Positions 1-9,746 of a DNA stretch of 64,000 bases are shown piece by piece. Both the position numbers and the translations under genes were made by a program. Below the pieces are notes generated by a model. It saw only the letters and a list, made by a program, of their open reading frames with translations, was not told the origin of the DNA and did not search any database. Each line of letters starts with the position of its first letter. The first letter of the stretch is position 1. Source of the stretch: Kocuria sp. TGY1127_2 (GTDB lineage Bacteria; Actinomycetota; Actinomycetes; Actinomycetales; Micrococcaceae); NCBI RefSeq assembly GCF_013394385.1, contig NZ_AP022834.1, forward strand, positions 2,294,001 to 2,358,000, written 5' to 3'.

Positions 1-112
1 GGACGGTGGGCAACGGACCCGGTTCCGCATGGGCAGACGTCACGGCCGCGACGGAGACAATTCCCGCTGCCAGAGCCGCTGCCAAGACCCGCATTCCGCG
101 CCCGTGCCGCAT
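1..112 (-). CDS. Secreted protein, N-terminal part only
   Basis: Only the first 37 codons lie in the window; the gene runs off the left edge. The translation begins MRHGRGMRVLAAALAAG, followed by a hydrophobic stretch and TSAHA before EPGPLP. This is a classical Sec signal peptide with an A-x-A type cleavage site near residue 29. The start at 112 lies 6 nt after the ppx stop codon on the same strand, so the gene is probably the next one in that operon. A second in-frame ATG six codons later is also possible. The mature protein is not visible, so no function can be assigned. In related Actinobacteria a secreted subtilisin-like protease can follow ppx, but nothing here shows that. Confidence 0.6.
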   Translation of the reverse strand, partial: MRHGRGMRVLAAALAAGIVSVAAVTSAHAEPGPLPTV

Positions 113-118
113 GATGAC

Positions 119-1090
119 TCAGGGCTTCTTCCGAGCCGCGGCGACGGACAGGGCGATGCCGTCCAGGATGTCGTGCTCGCTCGCGATGCACGTGGCAATG
201 CGACCGTCGGTCAGTTCGGAGGTTCTTTCCGCAATACGTGCCCAAATTTGAGCGCCCGCACCGATCACGTCGACGCGGCCCTCGTGCATGATCCCGAGTT
301 CGGAACGTTCCTGACGTGACATGTTGGTCAGGATCCGCGCGGCCTCGGAGACCGCTTCGATGCTCAGTTCGCTGCCGTGAATCCGGTCCGGATCGTATTC
401 TTTGAGGCCGAGGGCCTGTGCGGTGACCGTTGTGACGGAGCCAGCCACACCGACCAGGCGCGTTGCGGTTCCGATCGGCACCGAGTCGAGCGCCGTGGTA
501 ACGGCAACATCGACGTCGTCCAGGAGTCGCCGAATCTGGCCTTCGGTCGGCGGATTAGAGCTCAGGTGCCGCTCGGTCAACCGAACGCAACCTATATTGA
601 CCGACCGGGACGCGATCACGCCGTTCTCGTCCCCCAGGACAAATTCCGTGGATCCCCCTCCGACGTCGACGATCAGGTCCCGTCCGCTGTGGGCGGCTTT
701 GATGGTCGCGGCGGCACCGTAGAAGGACAGCTCGGCTTCTTCCGAACCCGAGATGACTTCAGGAGCGACCCCGAGCCGATCCGTGATTCCTTCGACGAAG
801 GCATCGCGATTGCCCGCGTCTCGGGTCGCGCTCGTCGCGACCATACGAACGTGCTTGACCTTGTGCTTCTTGATCAAGGCCGCGTATTCCTCGGCGGCCG
901 CGAAGGTCCGGTCCAGGGAAGCCTGTGCCAGCCAGCCGGTGGCGTCGACTCCCGCGCCCAACCGAACGACCCGCATTTGCCGGACGATGTCGGTGACCTT
1001 CGGGTGCGTCCCCTCCGACGGATTCTTCTCGACGTCCGCGATGAGCAGGCGAATCGAATTGGTGCCGCAATCTATAGCTCCAACGCGCAT
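119..1090 (-). CDS. ppx: Ppx/GppA family phosphatase (exopolyphosphatase)
   Basis: A 323-residue member of the ASKHA-fold Ppx/GppA family, which hydrolyses terminal phosphates from inorganic polyphosphate or converts pppGpp to ppGpp in the cytoplasm. Visible motifs are the N-terminal phosphate-binding loop AIDCGTNSIRLL (residues 5-16) and the second loop DVGGGSTEFVLG near residue 142. The length matches the short actinobacterial Ppx type, which lacks the C-terminal HD domain of E. coli Ppx. An AGGAG sequence lies about 10 nt upstream of the ATG. It follows the DUF501 gene by 15 nt and is probably co-transcribed with it. Whether polyphosphate or pppGpp is the main substrate cannot be decided from the sequence. 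Confidence 0.92.
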   Translation of the reverse strand: MRVGAIDCGTNSIRLLIADVEKNPSEGTHPKVTDIVRQMRVVRLGAGVDATGWLAQASLDRTFAAAEEYAALIKKHKVKHVRMVATSATRDAGNRDAFVEGITDRLGVAPEVISGSEEAELSFYGAAATIKAAHSGRDLIVDVGGGSTEFVLGDENGVIASRSVNIGCVRLTERHLSSNPPTEGQIRRLLDDVDVAVTTALDSVPIGTATRLVGVAGSVTTVTAQALGLKEYDPDRIHGSELSIEAVSEAARILTNMSRQERSELGIMHEGRVDVIGAGAQIWARIAERTSELTDGRIATCIASEHDILDGIALSVAAARKKP

Positions 1091-1105
1091 AGTTGTCCGT
1101 GCTCC

Positions 1106-1708
1106 TTAGACCTGGTTCGACGGTGACGATTCTTCGCGCCACGCTGGGTCGCAGGCGCATTGTTCGGGCATCCACCACTGCTCAATGGCATGCAGGGTCT
1201 CGTCCCCAAAGGGGTTGATTCCTTCACCGACGGACAGTGTATGGCCAAGCACCGCGTGAAGGCATTTGACCCGTTGTGGCATCCCGCCGGCGGATATCCC
1301 CTCGATCTCCGGAACCGGATCGGTGCCCGCTTTGACACGTACCCGTTCACGCTCGTCGAGGTAATTCTGGTGAGCGGCCTGGTAGGCCTCGGCCAGTGCT
1401 TGGTCCCGCGTGATGCGGTCCGTCATGTCGTACATCAGGCCGGCGGCTTCCAACCGGGAGGCGGCCTGCGTAATGACCGGGTGGGCCAGATAAAAAACGG
1501 TCGGGAAAGGCGAACCGTTCGACAATCGAGGTGCGGTTGCGGCAACGAGCGGGTTCCCGCAGACACACCGAGCCGGAATTTCGACGACGTCGCGCACAGT
1601 CCGCCCCAACTCGCGCGAGAGAACGAGCAGATCCTGCTGGGTCGGGTCCAGGGTGTCCTGGCTGGCGCCGAATCCGCCGGGTTCTTGAGCGGCTGATTTC
1701 TGAGTCAC
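1106..1708 (-). CDS. DUF501 domain-containing protein
   Basis: A 200-residue protein of the actinobacterial DUF501 family, function unknown. Recognisable family features are an early CVCGNP motif (about residues 48-53), the segment PFPTVFYLAHP, the motif MPQRVKCLHAVLGH near residue 145, and a C-terminal QCACDP pair of cysteines. The spaced Cys/His residues suggest a metal site, but this is inference. The start is GTG, supported by GAAGGAG five nt upstream. It sits between an FtsB-like gene and ppx, the usual neighbourhood of this family. Confidence 0.9.
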   Translation of the reverse strand: MTQKSAAQEPGGFGASQDTLDPTQQDLLVLSRELGRTVRDVVEIPARCVCGNPLVAATAPRLSNGSPFPTVFYLAHPVITQAASRLEAAGLMYDMTDRITRDQALAEAYQAAHQNYLDERERVRVKAGTDPVPEIEGISAGGMPQRVKCLHAVLGHTLSVGEGINPFGDETLHAIEQWWMPEQCACDPAWREESSPSNQV

Positions 1709-1751
1709 CGAACTCCTTCTCGAGGTGCTGCTTTCACGGATTGTGCGTAGG

Positions 1752-2399
1752 TCATTTCGACGACTCCGACAGTGAGGCCCACAGGTTTTCTCCCCACGAG
1801 GGCGGCGTCGACGTCGTCGCTTCGGCCGATGAGTCGTCCGCCTGGTCGCTCTGCTTATCCTTGCCCGTCACCACATACGGTGTTTCCCCGGGGTTGACGT
1901 AGAACAACCGTTCTCGGGCCTGCTGCCGGACGTAGTCGTCGTCATTCCAGCGGTCGTTCTGATCCTTGAGATCCTGTTGCTCATCCTTGAGGTGGGAAAT
2001 ATCCTGCTGCAAACTGTTGATCTCTGCCTGCTGGGCAAAGTACCGGTGCACCGTGGGGGCCAAAGGAACCACGAGGGCCAGGATGATCAGGAGGAGCAAC
2101 ACGGTCCTGCCTGAAAAAGTCCTGGCAGCTACGGGTTCCCGGGTGTCCTCGACGTCGCCCCAGTCCTCTCGCCCGATTTGATCCTCTTTAGAGAATTCCG
2201 GGTCACGGAATGCGGAGCTGCCGCGAGGCTCCGCGCGCTCGACGACGCGCTTCTGTCGCCACGATCCGAACCCCAGCGTCGGGGATTCCCTCGACGAAGA
2301 TTCGGAACGGGTCTCGTACGGGTCGCCCGAGAAATGGTTCGAGCTATCCGCCCTCTTGCGACCGAGACGGCGAGCCGCGGCTGAGAAGGGGTTCTTCAT
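1752..2399 (-). CDS. FtsB/DivIC-like septum formation initiator
   Basis: A 215-residue bitopic membrane protein. Residues 1-90 are a charged, probably disordered cytoplasmic segment. A single transmembrane helix (TVLLLLIILALVVPLAP) follows near residues 93-110. Next comes a coiled coil rich in Q, L and D (about 113-145) and the conserved motif YVRQQARERLFYVNPGET, which is typical of DivIC/FtsB. The family links FtsL and FtsQ in the divisome. The long N-terminal tail is common in Actinobacteria. The gene lies between enolase and DUF501, the conserved actinobacterial order. A terminator separates it from enolase, so it probably has its own promoter. Confidence 0.88.
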   Translation of the reverse strand: MKNPFSAAARRLGRKRADSSNHFSGDPYETRSESSSRESPTLGFGSWRQKRVVERAEPRGSSAFRDPEFSKEDQIGREDWGDVEDTREPVAARTFSGRTVLLLLIILALVVPLAPTVHRYFAQQAEINSLQQDISHLKDEQQDLKDQNDRWNDDDYVRQQARERLFYVNPGETPYVVTGKDKQSDQADDSSAEATTSTPPSWGENLWASLSESSK

Positions 2400-2454
2400 A
2401 GCGATCGGACCTCTCGAAGCAGGGGAAGGAGCTTTCGAACCCTCACTCTACCGA

Positions 2455-2491
2455 ACGACGCCCCGCCCGGAAGAACCCGGCGGGGCGTCGT
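2455..2491 (-). terminator. Intrinsic terminator-type hairpin after enolase
   Basis: A perfect 13-bp inverted repeat (ACGACGCCCCGCC and its complement) with an 11-nt loop begins 23 nt after the enolase stop codon. There is no long T-run, which is common for high-GC terminators. Confidence 0.7.
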
Positions 2492-2513
2492 CATCAGATA
2501 TCCGGCGTCGATA

Positions 2514-3880
<1,367 letters not shown>

Positions 3881-3948
3881 CTGTTCCCGCACAGTGGGCC
3901 CGTTCTCACTCCCCATACTATCCAATTCCCACATAAGCACACATATTC

Positions 3949-4788
3949 TCAGGCATTCCCACCTGAGGAATCCACGAAATGACGAACCGCGCGCCGCAAA
4001 GCTTTTTCAGGATCCACGCCCCGTTCACGGGCATGGGCAACTACACCCAGCAGGTGTCTGCCGATCTCTTCCTCGGCGTCATCCGTGGTTCCGGGTGCCA
4101 CCGACTCCGGAGAAACCTGAGTCTGCGGGCGATCATGGTCGGAGGACGCGACGACTTCGGAAGAGCGCTCGTGTTCCAGGGTCTCGACCGCTTCGGGCAA
4201 CGGCAAGGATGCCTTGGCAGCCTTGCTCAGTGTCTTCTCCGCGAGCGCCAGAGCCGGCAAGGCCGGTGGTATTCCGTCGAAAGGGCCTTTCCGTTCGGGC
4301 TTTTCGGCGCGTTTGATCTCATCCCAGCGCCGGGTGAGCGTTTCGAGCTCGTCGCTAGCCAAAGTCCGTTCTCCGACGGGGCCATCCTCGGCGTCGGCGA
4401 ATCCCCCGAATACGTGGGGATGCCGTCGAATCAATTTGGCATTGAGCCCTTGGATGACGTCCGCGATTCCGAAACCGCCGGCCTCCGAGGGGACTTCTTC
4501 CGCGACCCTCGCATGGAAGACCACTTGGAGGAGCACATCACCGAGCTCTTCCTGCAGAAGAGCACGGTCGACTCCGTTCGGTGCCTCGATGGCCTCGACG
4601 ACTTCGTAGGACTCTTCGATCAAGTAACGGACCAATGAAGCATGTGTCTGTTCGCCGTCCCAGGGGCAACCGCCCGGCGACCGTAGGCGGTCCATGATGG
4701 CCACGAGTTCTTCGAAAGCCGCAGTCGGGGTTTCGGGTTCGAGTTCCGGCCCGTCGGGCTTGCCCCGCGGAAACTGTGATGTGGTCAT
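3949..4788 (-). CDS. mazG: MazG family nucleoside triphosphate pyrophosphohydrolase
   Basis: A 279-residue all-alpha NTP pyrophosphatase. It hydrolyses NTPs or dNTPs to monophosphates and pyrophosphate and removes aberrant nucleotides. The signature is RLRSPGGCPWDGEQTHASL followed by the acidic metal-binding helices EESYEVVEAI and LQEELGDVLLQVVFHARVA (about residues 35-95). Only the N-terminal MazG domain is well formed. The C-terminal half contains a low-complexity segment (about 190-230) before a short final helix with RAVRHFVD. The ATG overlaps the adenosine deaminase stop by 4 nt (ATGA), so the two are translationally coupled. Confidence 0.93.
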   Translation of the reverse strand: MTTSQFPRGKPDGPELEPETPTAAFEELVAIMDRLRSPGGCPWDGEQTHASLVRYLIEESYEVVEAIEAPNGVDRALLQEELGDVLLQVVFHARVAEEVPSEAGGFGIADVIQGLNAKLIRRHPHVFGGFADAEDGPVGERTLASDELETLTRRWDEIKRAEKPERKGPFDGIPPALPALALAEKTLSKAAKASLPLPEAVETLEHERSSEVVASSDHDRPQTQVSPESVAPGTTDDAEEEIGRHLLGVVAHARERGVDPEKALRRAVRHFVDSSGGNA

Positions 4789-6032
4789 GAACCGACCTCC
4801 GGGGATGTGGAATATCCGGCCAGCACGCGGTCGACGAGGTCGTTTCTTTCGTCCAAGGGCAGGAAAGCACTTTCTGCCGCGATCAACGTGACACTCAAGA
4901 AATCCTCGCGTTCATATCCGAACTCATGGGCCAGTTTGAGGAATTCGCGTGTCATCGACGTGCGGGACATCAATCTGTTGTCCGGATTGATCGTCACGGC
5001 GAAACCGAGGCTCCTCAGCAGCTCGACGGGGTGTTCTCTGTACTCTCTGGCCCAGCCGGTCGACGAATTCCCTGTCCGCGCCGTGGCCCCGATATCGCTC
5101 ACACGAGGGGCAGCGTCGGTCTGAAGATTCGAACAGGGGCAAATCTCGAGCGGGATGCGCCGGTCCCTGACCCAGGCCGCAACTTCTCCCATCGAGTACA
5201 GGGAAGTCGCAGGCACCAAGGAGACATCGTGGCTATGCGGTAAACGCGCCACGTTGTCCGCGAGCGCGGCGTGACTCTGCCTGCGCGTCAGGTCTTCGAC
5301 GATCCGGACCCCGTGCCCGAGCCGTGCAGCCCTGCCCTCGTGGAGAGCCTGACGTATTGACTCGACCCCGTCTGCTTCTCCTGCGTGCAGGGTAACCTGC
5401 AGGAAATGCCTCGCGCAGTAGTCCAACGCCTCGCGGTGTAGTTCAGCGGAGAAACCAAGTTCGGGACCCGCAAGGTCGAATCCGACGACGCCGCTCGATC
5501 GATTACGCACGGCGGCCCGTGCAACTTCCAGGGAACAATCGTTCTGGCGCATCGCGCAGACGATCTGACGAATCGAAATGATGTGGCCGCGGTCCGCGGC
5601 GTCCGATTCTCCGGCAACGATCCCGCGCTCTACCGCGTGGATCGCAGCATCGAGGTCCAGCCCTTCGCTGAGGTGTTGTTCGGGCGCCCAGCGCACCTCA
5701 CCGTGAATAATCCCGTCCGCGGCGGCGTCGACCACGTATTCCCTGGCAACTCTTTCGAGCGCTTCGGCGGTGCGCATCACGCCGACGGTGTGCTCGAAAG
5801 TTTGGAGGTAGCGAGCCAGGGACCTCGAATCCGCTGCTTCTGAGAACCACCGTTCGAGCCGGGCCTGGTCGGTATACGGAAGCTCGTGGCCGACCTCGGC
5901 GGCCAGCTCGATCACGGTCTGCGGACGCAAGGAACCGTCCAGGTGATCATGCAGACATACCTTCGGAAGGGAGGCAATCCACCCTTCGTCATAAGCGTTG
6001 TCGAAGAGCGGCGTCACAACCTGCGCGCTCAT
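4785..6032 (-). CDS. add: Adenosine deaminase
   Basis: A 415-residue metal-dependent hydrolase converting adenosine or deoxyadenosine to inosine or deoxyinosine. Visible catalytic features: the zinc-binding CLHDHLDGSLRP near residue 26, the QVTLHAGEAD motif with the zinc ligand and catalytic Glu, GHGVRIVED, the substrate segment EICPCSNLQT, and the late Asp in VTINPDNRLMSRTS. It is longer than the 330-350 aa of many homologues. It carries an extra segment around ARTGNSSTGWAREYREHP between the substrate motif and the last Asp. It is downstream of the nucleoside ABC transporter, cdd and deoA, and fits purine nucleoside salvage. Confidence 0.95.
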   Translation of the reverse strand: MSAQVVTPLFDNAYDEGWIASLPKVCLHDHLDGSLRPQTVIELAAEVGHELPYTDQARLERWFSEAADSRSLARYLQTFEHTVGVMRTAEALERVAREYVVDAAADGIIHGEVRWAPEQHLSEGLDLDAAIHAVERGIVAGESDAADRGHIISIRQIVCAMRQNDCSLEVARAAVRNRSSGVVGFDLAGPELGFSAELHREALDYCARHFLQVTLHAGEADGVESIRQALHEGRAARLGHGVRIVEDLTRRQSHAALADNVARLPHSHDVSLVPATSLYSMGEVAAWVRDRRIPLEICPCSNLQTDAAPRVSDIGATARTGNSSTGWAREYREHPVELLRSLGFAVTINPDNRLMSRTSMTREFLKLAHEFGYEREDFLSVTLIAAESAFLPLDERNDLVDRVLAGYSTSPEVGS

Positions 6033-6071
6033 TGCGCAGCTCGCCGGCGGATCCGTACTGTCATTCTCCGC

Positions 6072-7868
6072 TCAGAGGCTCCATTGAGTCAGCGCATCGG
6101 TCATGTGCTCGGGGATATTTGCTCCTGTGCGGGGGAACATCCGGAGTTCCTCGATGTACTGCTGGGCCGGAAGGCGATCCTTGTACTTGACGAAGCTTTC
6201 TTCGTCCTCGTAGGAGAACGAAACCAGCGGAGGCACGCCCGGGGTGAAGCGGAACATCATCGCGATCGGTGAGCCCGCGCCCTCTTGGTGCGAATCCGAC
6301 TTGAGCTCCAGGATGTGGAGGGCCTCTTCGGGGACGAGATCGAAGGTCTTGCGCTGATCCCAGAAGCCATTGCGGCGAACGTGGGTCAAAGCGTCGTAGT
6401 AGGAGCCGAGAGCGCGCACACGAATCAACACGGTCGAGACATCGCGGGCCGTACCGTTTGCACCGAAGAGAGTCTTCTGGGCTTCGCCCATACGTTGCAG
6501 AACGTCGGCTTCCGTCAGGACCAAGTTGCCCGGTGCGAGCTGCGTGGTCGATGGCTTCTGCGGAGCGGACTGGCCGGAGCTGGAGTACGACGGCGCGACA
6601 TCGGTCTGGTCTGCCGTGGACGGGACGGAATCCGGCAAATCGGCGGCTACCGCAGAGGGAGCACCGGCCTCGGGACGGTTTTCCTCGCCTTCCCAGTGGG
6701 AGTCCTCGACCACGGCGGGAACAGGTTCGGCCGTCGTCTGACCGTCTGTGGTCGCTGTGTCCGCGCCCTTATCAACGTCCTTGGCGGACGGGGCCGTCTG
6801 TTGTGTGGCCTTTTCTTCGCCTTGTTTCGAATCCTTGCCGGAATCGGCCACAGCGGCCGCGGTTCCACCAGCGGCCGCACCACCCAGGGCGGCGCCTCCT
6901 ACGGCTACGCCGGAAGCCGAGTCGCTCTGTTTCTTCGATCCCTTGGCATTGGCCTCCGAAAAAGAGCTGCTCGTCTGCGCTGACGAGGAGGTCTTGGTGG
7001 CATCCTTCGAATCCCTCGGGGCATCCGTGACGGCCGAGGTCTTCTCGGTTCCAGAAACTACGGTTGCGCTCGAATCGCTCGAGGTCGTTGACTTGGCCCC
7101 AGAATCGGATCCCTCGGGTGTACCGAGGACCGAGGGCTTGGAGGACGAGGAGCTCGCCTGGTCATCTCCGGATTTGCGCGCTTCGGCATCGTCCGCCACG
7201 GCGCTGAGGGCTTCGTTACGGTCCTTCTCAACGGACGGCTTGGTCTCGTCTGAAGACTTGGCCGGGTTCGATGCGGCAGCACCAGCGGCTCCCCCGGCGA
7301 CGGCGCCGGTCGCGGCGACCTTGCTGCCCTCCGAGCGTCCCGACTCCTGATTGGCCTCTGCATCGACCGAGCTCGCTTCGCCACCGCGTGAGAGCGTGGT
7401 CGGAACGGTCTGCGTGTACGCCTCACGGACCTGCTCATCCGAGTTCGGGTAGGTGTACTCGATCTCGACCGACCGCTTTCCGTTCCTGACCGAGGAAATC
7501 ATGATCTCGGCGCGCCGCCAGGGTCCGTTCTCGCTGGCCTGAGCCGCCGTGTAAAGCTTGGCCACCGGGTCGAACCAGGTGGACTGGGTATCCACGGTGG
7601 TTTTGCGCTCAGGCTTTTCGCTGGGGTCCATCACGGCGGTCATTTCGTTGCCCTGCTGGTTCAGCTGGAGCGTGGCGACCCTGTTGGACTCCATCATCGT
7701 GACGATTTCGGGAAGACCATTCGTCTTCGGCAGCTCGGGGCGGTCCGGTAGGGCACGAACCTCGGAGCTCGACGGTGTTTCTTCCTGCCGCCCCGCGTCG
7801 TTCAGCTCGTCGTCTGAACGCCGCGCGGCGTCGTCGTCTGAGTTCTTGCGGAAAAGCTTGAAAGCCAC
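6072..7868 (-). CDS. Uncharacterised protein with two small folded domains and a long low-complexity linker
   Basis: A 598-residue cytoplasmic-looking protein without signal peptide. Residues 1-50 are charged. Residues about 55-155 form a putative domain ending in GPWRRAEIMISSVRNGK and VEIEYTYPNSDEQV. Residues 160-450 are extremely rich in Ser, Ala, Thr, Asp and Lys, and include two Gly/Ala segments (TGAVAGGAAGAAAS and GVAVGGAALGGAAAGGTAAA) that look like glycine-zipper stretches. Residues about 455-598 form a second domain with RVRALGSYYDALTHVRRNG and VSFSYEDEESFVKY. Both domains have an aromatic beta-strand pattern that recalls the DUF600/YezG immunity-type fold, but this is a weak resemblance. 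The start is GTG with AAGGTGAG upstream. It is embedded between deoA and add in the same direction. I do not recognise it. Confidence 0.8.
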   Translation of the reverse strand: MAFKLFRKNSDDDAARRSDDELNDAGRQEETPSSSEVRALPDRPELPKTNGLPEIVTMMESNRVATLQLNQQGNEMTAVMDPSEKPERKTTVDTQSTWFDPVAKLYTAAQASENGPWRRAEIMISSVRNGKRSVEIEYTYPNSDEQVREAYTQTVPTTLSRGGEASSVDAEANQESGRSEGSKVAATGAVAGGAAGAAASNPAKSSDETKPSVEKDRNEALSAVADDAEARKSGDDQASSSSSKPSVLGTPEGSDSGAKSTTSSDSSATVVSGTEKTSAVTDAPRDSKDATKTSSSAQTSSSFSEANAKGSKKQSDSASGVAVGGAALGGAAAGGTAAAVADSGKDSKQGEEKATQQTAPSAKDVDKGADTATTDGQTTAEPVPAVVEDSHWEGEENRPEAGAPSAVAADLPDSVPSTADQTDVAPSYSSSGQSAPQKPSTTQLAPGNLVLTEADVLQRMGEAQKTLFGANGTARDVSTVLIRVRALGSYYDALTHVRRNGFWDQRKTFDLVPEEALHILELKSDSHQEGAGSPIAMMFRFTPGVPPLVSFSYEDEESFVKYKDRLPAQQYIEELRMFPRTGANIPEHMTDALTQWSL

Positions 7869-7944
7869 GACTCACCTTGTTTTCTGCGCCCCCGTGAGGC
7901 GCCTCGAGATCTGCCTCAGTCGATCGAGGCATGAATTTTGAACC

Positions 7945-9252
7945 CTATTCTGCCGACAGTCTATCGAGGATCAGGCGCCTTTCGACATCGGCCGGGCCGG
8001 ACTGAGCAATCTTAAAGCTGCCATTCAGAGTATTCAGGGCTCTTTCGAAGCGCTCCGGTGTGTCCGTCAGCAAGGTCATCAGGGGTTGCCCCTCGGCGAC
8101 GTGGTCGCCGGGCTTTGCGTGAAGACGGACGCCCGCGCCGGCCTGCACGGGGTCTTCCTTGCGGGACCGTCCTGCACCCAGCCGCCACGAAGCCACGCCG
8201 ACCGAAAGCGCGTCCAAACTCTGTAACGTACCGGTTTCGGGTGCCTTGACCACGTGTGATTCCCGTGCAACGGGAAGTGCCGTATCCGGATCTCCGCCCT
8301 GAGCCCGGATCATGTCCTTGTAGACGTCCATGGCCCGTCCGTCCGCGAGGGCCTCGGCCGGATCCTCGTCGACCCCCGAAGCGAGCAGCATTTCGCGGGC
8401 CAATGCGACGGTGAGCTCCACGACATCGTCCGGGCCACCGCCCGAGAGGACCTCGACGGATTCCTCGACCTCGATCGCGTTGCCCACGGTCAGACCGAGC
8501 GGCGTCGACATATCCGTCAACAATGCGCTGGTCCGAACGCCCGATTCGTCTCCGAGGGCGACCATGGTGCGAGCCAGTTCGCGCGCGGATTCCTCGTCCT
8601 TCATGAACGCGCCGGATCCGACCTTGACGTCCAGAACCAAGGAATCCGTGCCTTCGGCGATCTTCTTGGACATGATCGATGAGGCGATCAGGGGTATGGC
8701 TTCTACCGTTCCGGTCACGTCCCGGAGCGCGTACAGTTTCTTGTCTGCTGGGGCAAGGCCCGTTCCGGCCGCGCATATGACCGCCCCGACGCTTCCCAGC
8801 ATCTGCATCATGCGCTCGTTGCTGACGGAAGCCTGCCATCCTGGGATCGATTCCAATTTGTCCAGGGTCCCGCCTGTGTGCCCTAGCCCACGGCCAGAAA
8901 GCTGGGGAACGGCGATCCCGTAGACGGCCACGAGTGGGGCCAGGGGCAGTGTGATTTTGTCACCCACGCCGCCCGTCGAGTGCTTGTCCGCGGTTGCGAT
9001 CTTGCCCTTGGGACCGAGGATCGGAGAGAAGTCCAGCCGCTCTCCGCTTGCGATCATGGCTTGCGTCCAACGAGCGATCTCTTCACGCCTCATGCCGTTG
9101 AGGTAGATCGCCATCGCCAGCGCGGACATTTGTTCCTCCGCGACTACACCCCTGGTGTACGCATCCAAGACCCAGTCGATCTGTTCGCCGCTGAGTTCCT
9201 GTCCGTCTCGTTTGGCGCGGATGACATCCACCGCGTCGAATGCTTCGCTCAT
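7945..9252 (-). CDS. deoA: Thymidine phosphorylase
   Basis: A 435-residue pyrimidine-nucleoside phosphorylase that cleaves thymidine or deoxyuridine with phosphate to the base and 2-deoxyribose 1-phosphate. It shows the family signature SGRGLGHTGGTLDKLESIPG near residue 117, the phosphate-binding DKHSTGGVGDK near residue 88 and the substrate-binding SIMSKKIAEG. The C-terminal domain (about 340-435) has the usual KAPETGTLQSLD start. It lies 63 nt after cdd in the same direction. The pair converts cytidine or deoxycytidine to the uridine form and then to the free base. Confidence 0.96.
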   Translation of the reverse strand: MSEAFDAVDVIRAKRDGQELSGEQIDWVLDAYTRGVVAEEQMSALAMAIYLNGMRREEIARWTQAMIASGERLDFSPILGPKGKIATADKHSTGGVGDKITLPLAPLVAVYGIAVPQLSGRGLGHTGGTLDKLESIPGWQASVSNERMMQMLGSVGAVICAAGTGLAPADKKLYALRDVTGTVEAIPLIASSIMSKKIAEGTDSLVLDVKVGSGAFMKDEESARELARTMVALGDESGVRTSALLTDMSTPLGLTVGNAIEVEESVEVLSGGGPDDVVELTVALAREMLLASGVDEDPAEALADGRAMDVYKDMIRAQGGDPDTALPVARESHVVKAPETGTLQSLDALSVGVASWRLGAGRSRKEDPVQAGAGVRLHAKPGDHVAEGQPLMTLLTDTPERFERALNTLNGSFKIAQSGPADVERRLILDRLSAE

Positions 9253-9315
9253 TGCTCTGTGTCCTTTGCTCTTCGACTTGGGTGTTCCTGCGTGCGATTC
9301 ACCGGAAGGGCGTGC

Positions 9316-9741
9316 TCACCGGTCCGAGTAACCGGCAATGTCCTGAGGCCCGAAGGCCTGGGGCAACACCCGGTCCATGTTCCAAGGGCCCTCCGGCGTC
9401 AGAATCTGCATGTCAGGTGCGCGATGCTCGTACAGGAGCTGCCGGCAGCGTCCGCAGGGCATGATGACTTCCCCCGGCTCGTTGACGCAGACGAACGCCG
9501 TCAATTTCCCGCCGCCGGTCCGGAACAGGTCCGAAACCATGGAGCATTCCGCGCAGAGGGTCACCCCGTATGCGGCATTTTCAATATTGGCGCCTACCAC
9601 GATCCGGCCGTCGTCGACCTGCCCCGCAGCACCTACCGGAAATCGGGAATACGGGCTGTAGGACTGCTCGAGCGCTTGACGGGCCGCGGCCAGCAGAGAC
9701 TTCCACACGGAATCATCGGCAGAAAGCAAAGGCTGATTCAT
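9316..9741 (-). CDS. cdd: Cytidine deaminase
   Basis: A 141-residue small homotetrameric-type cytidine deaminase. The zinc and catalytic motifs are complete: GANIENAAYGVTLCAE (Cys and catalytic Glu) and MPCGRCRQLLYEH (PCxxC zinc ligands). The SYSPYSRFPVGAA segment is the conserved N-terminal part. A longer open frame exists upstream but is only the out-of-frame shadow of the permease gene. The ATG at 9741, 5 nt after the permease stop, gives the canonical length. It deaminates cytidine and deoxycytidine imported by the adjacent ABC system. Confidence 0.96.
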   Translation of the reverse strand: MNQPLLSADDSVWKSLLAAARQALEQSYSPYSRFPVGAAGQVDDGRIVVGANIENAAYGVTLCAECSMVSDLFRTGGGKLTAFVCVNEPGEVIMPCGRCRQLLYEHRAPDMQILTPEGPWNMDRVLPQAFGPQDIAGYSDR

Positions 9742-9746
9742 CGTTT

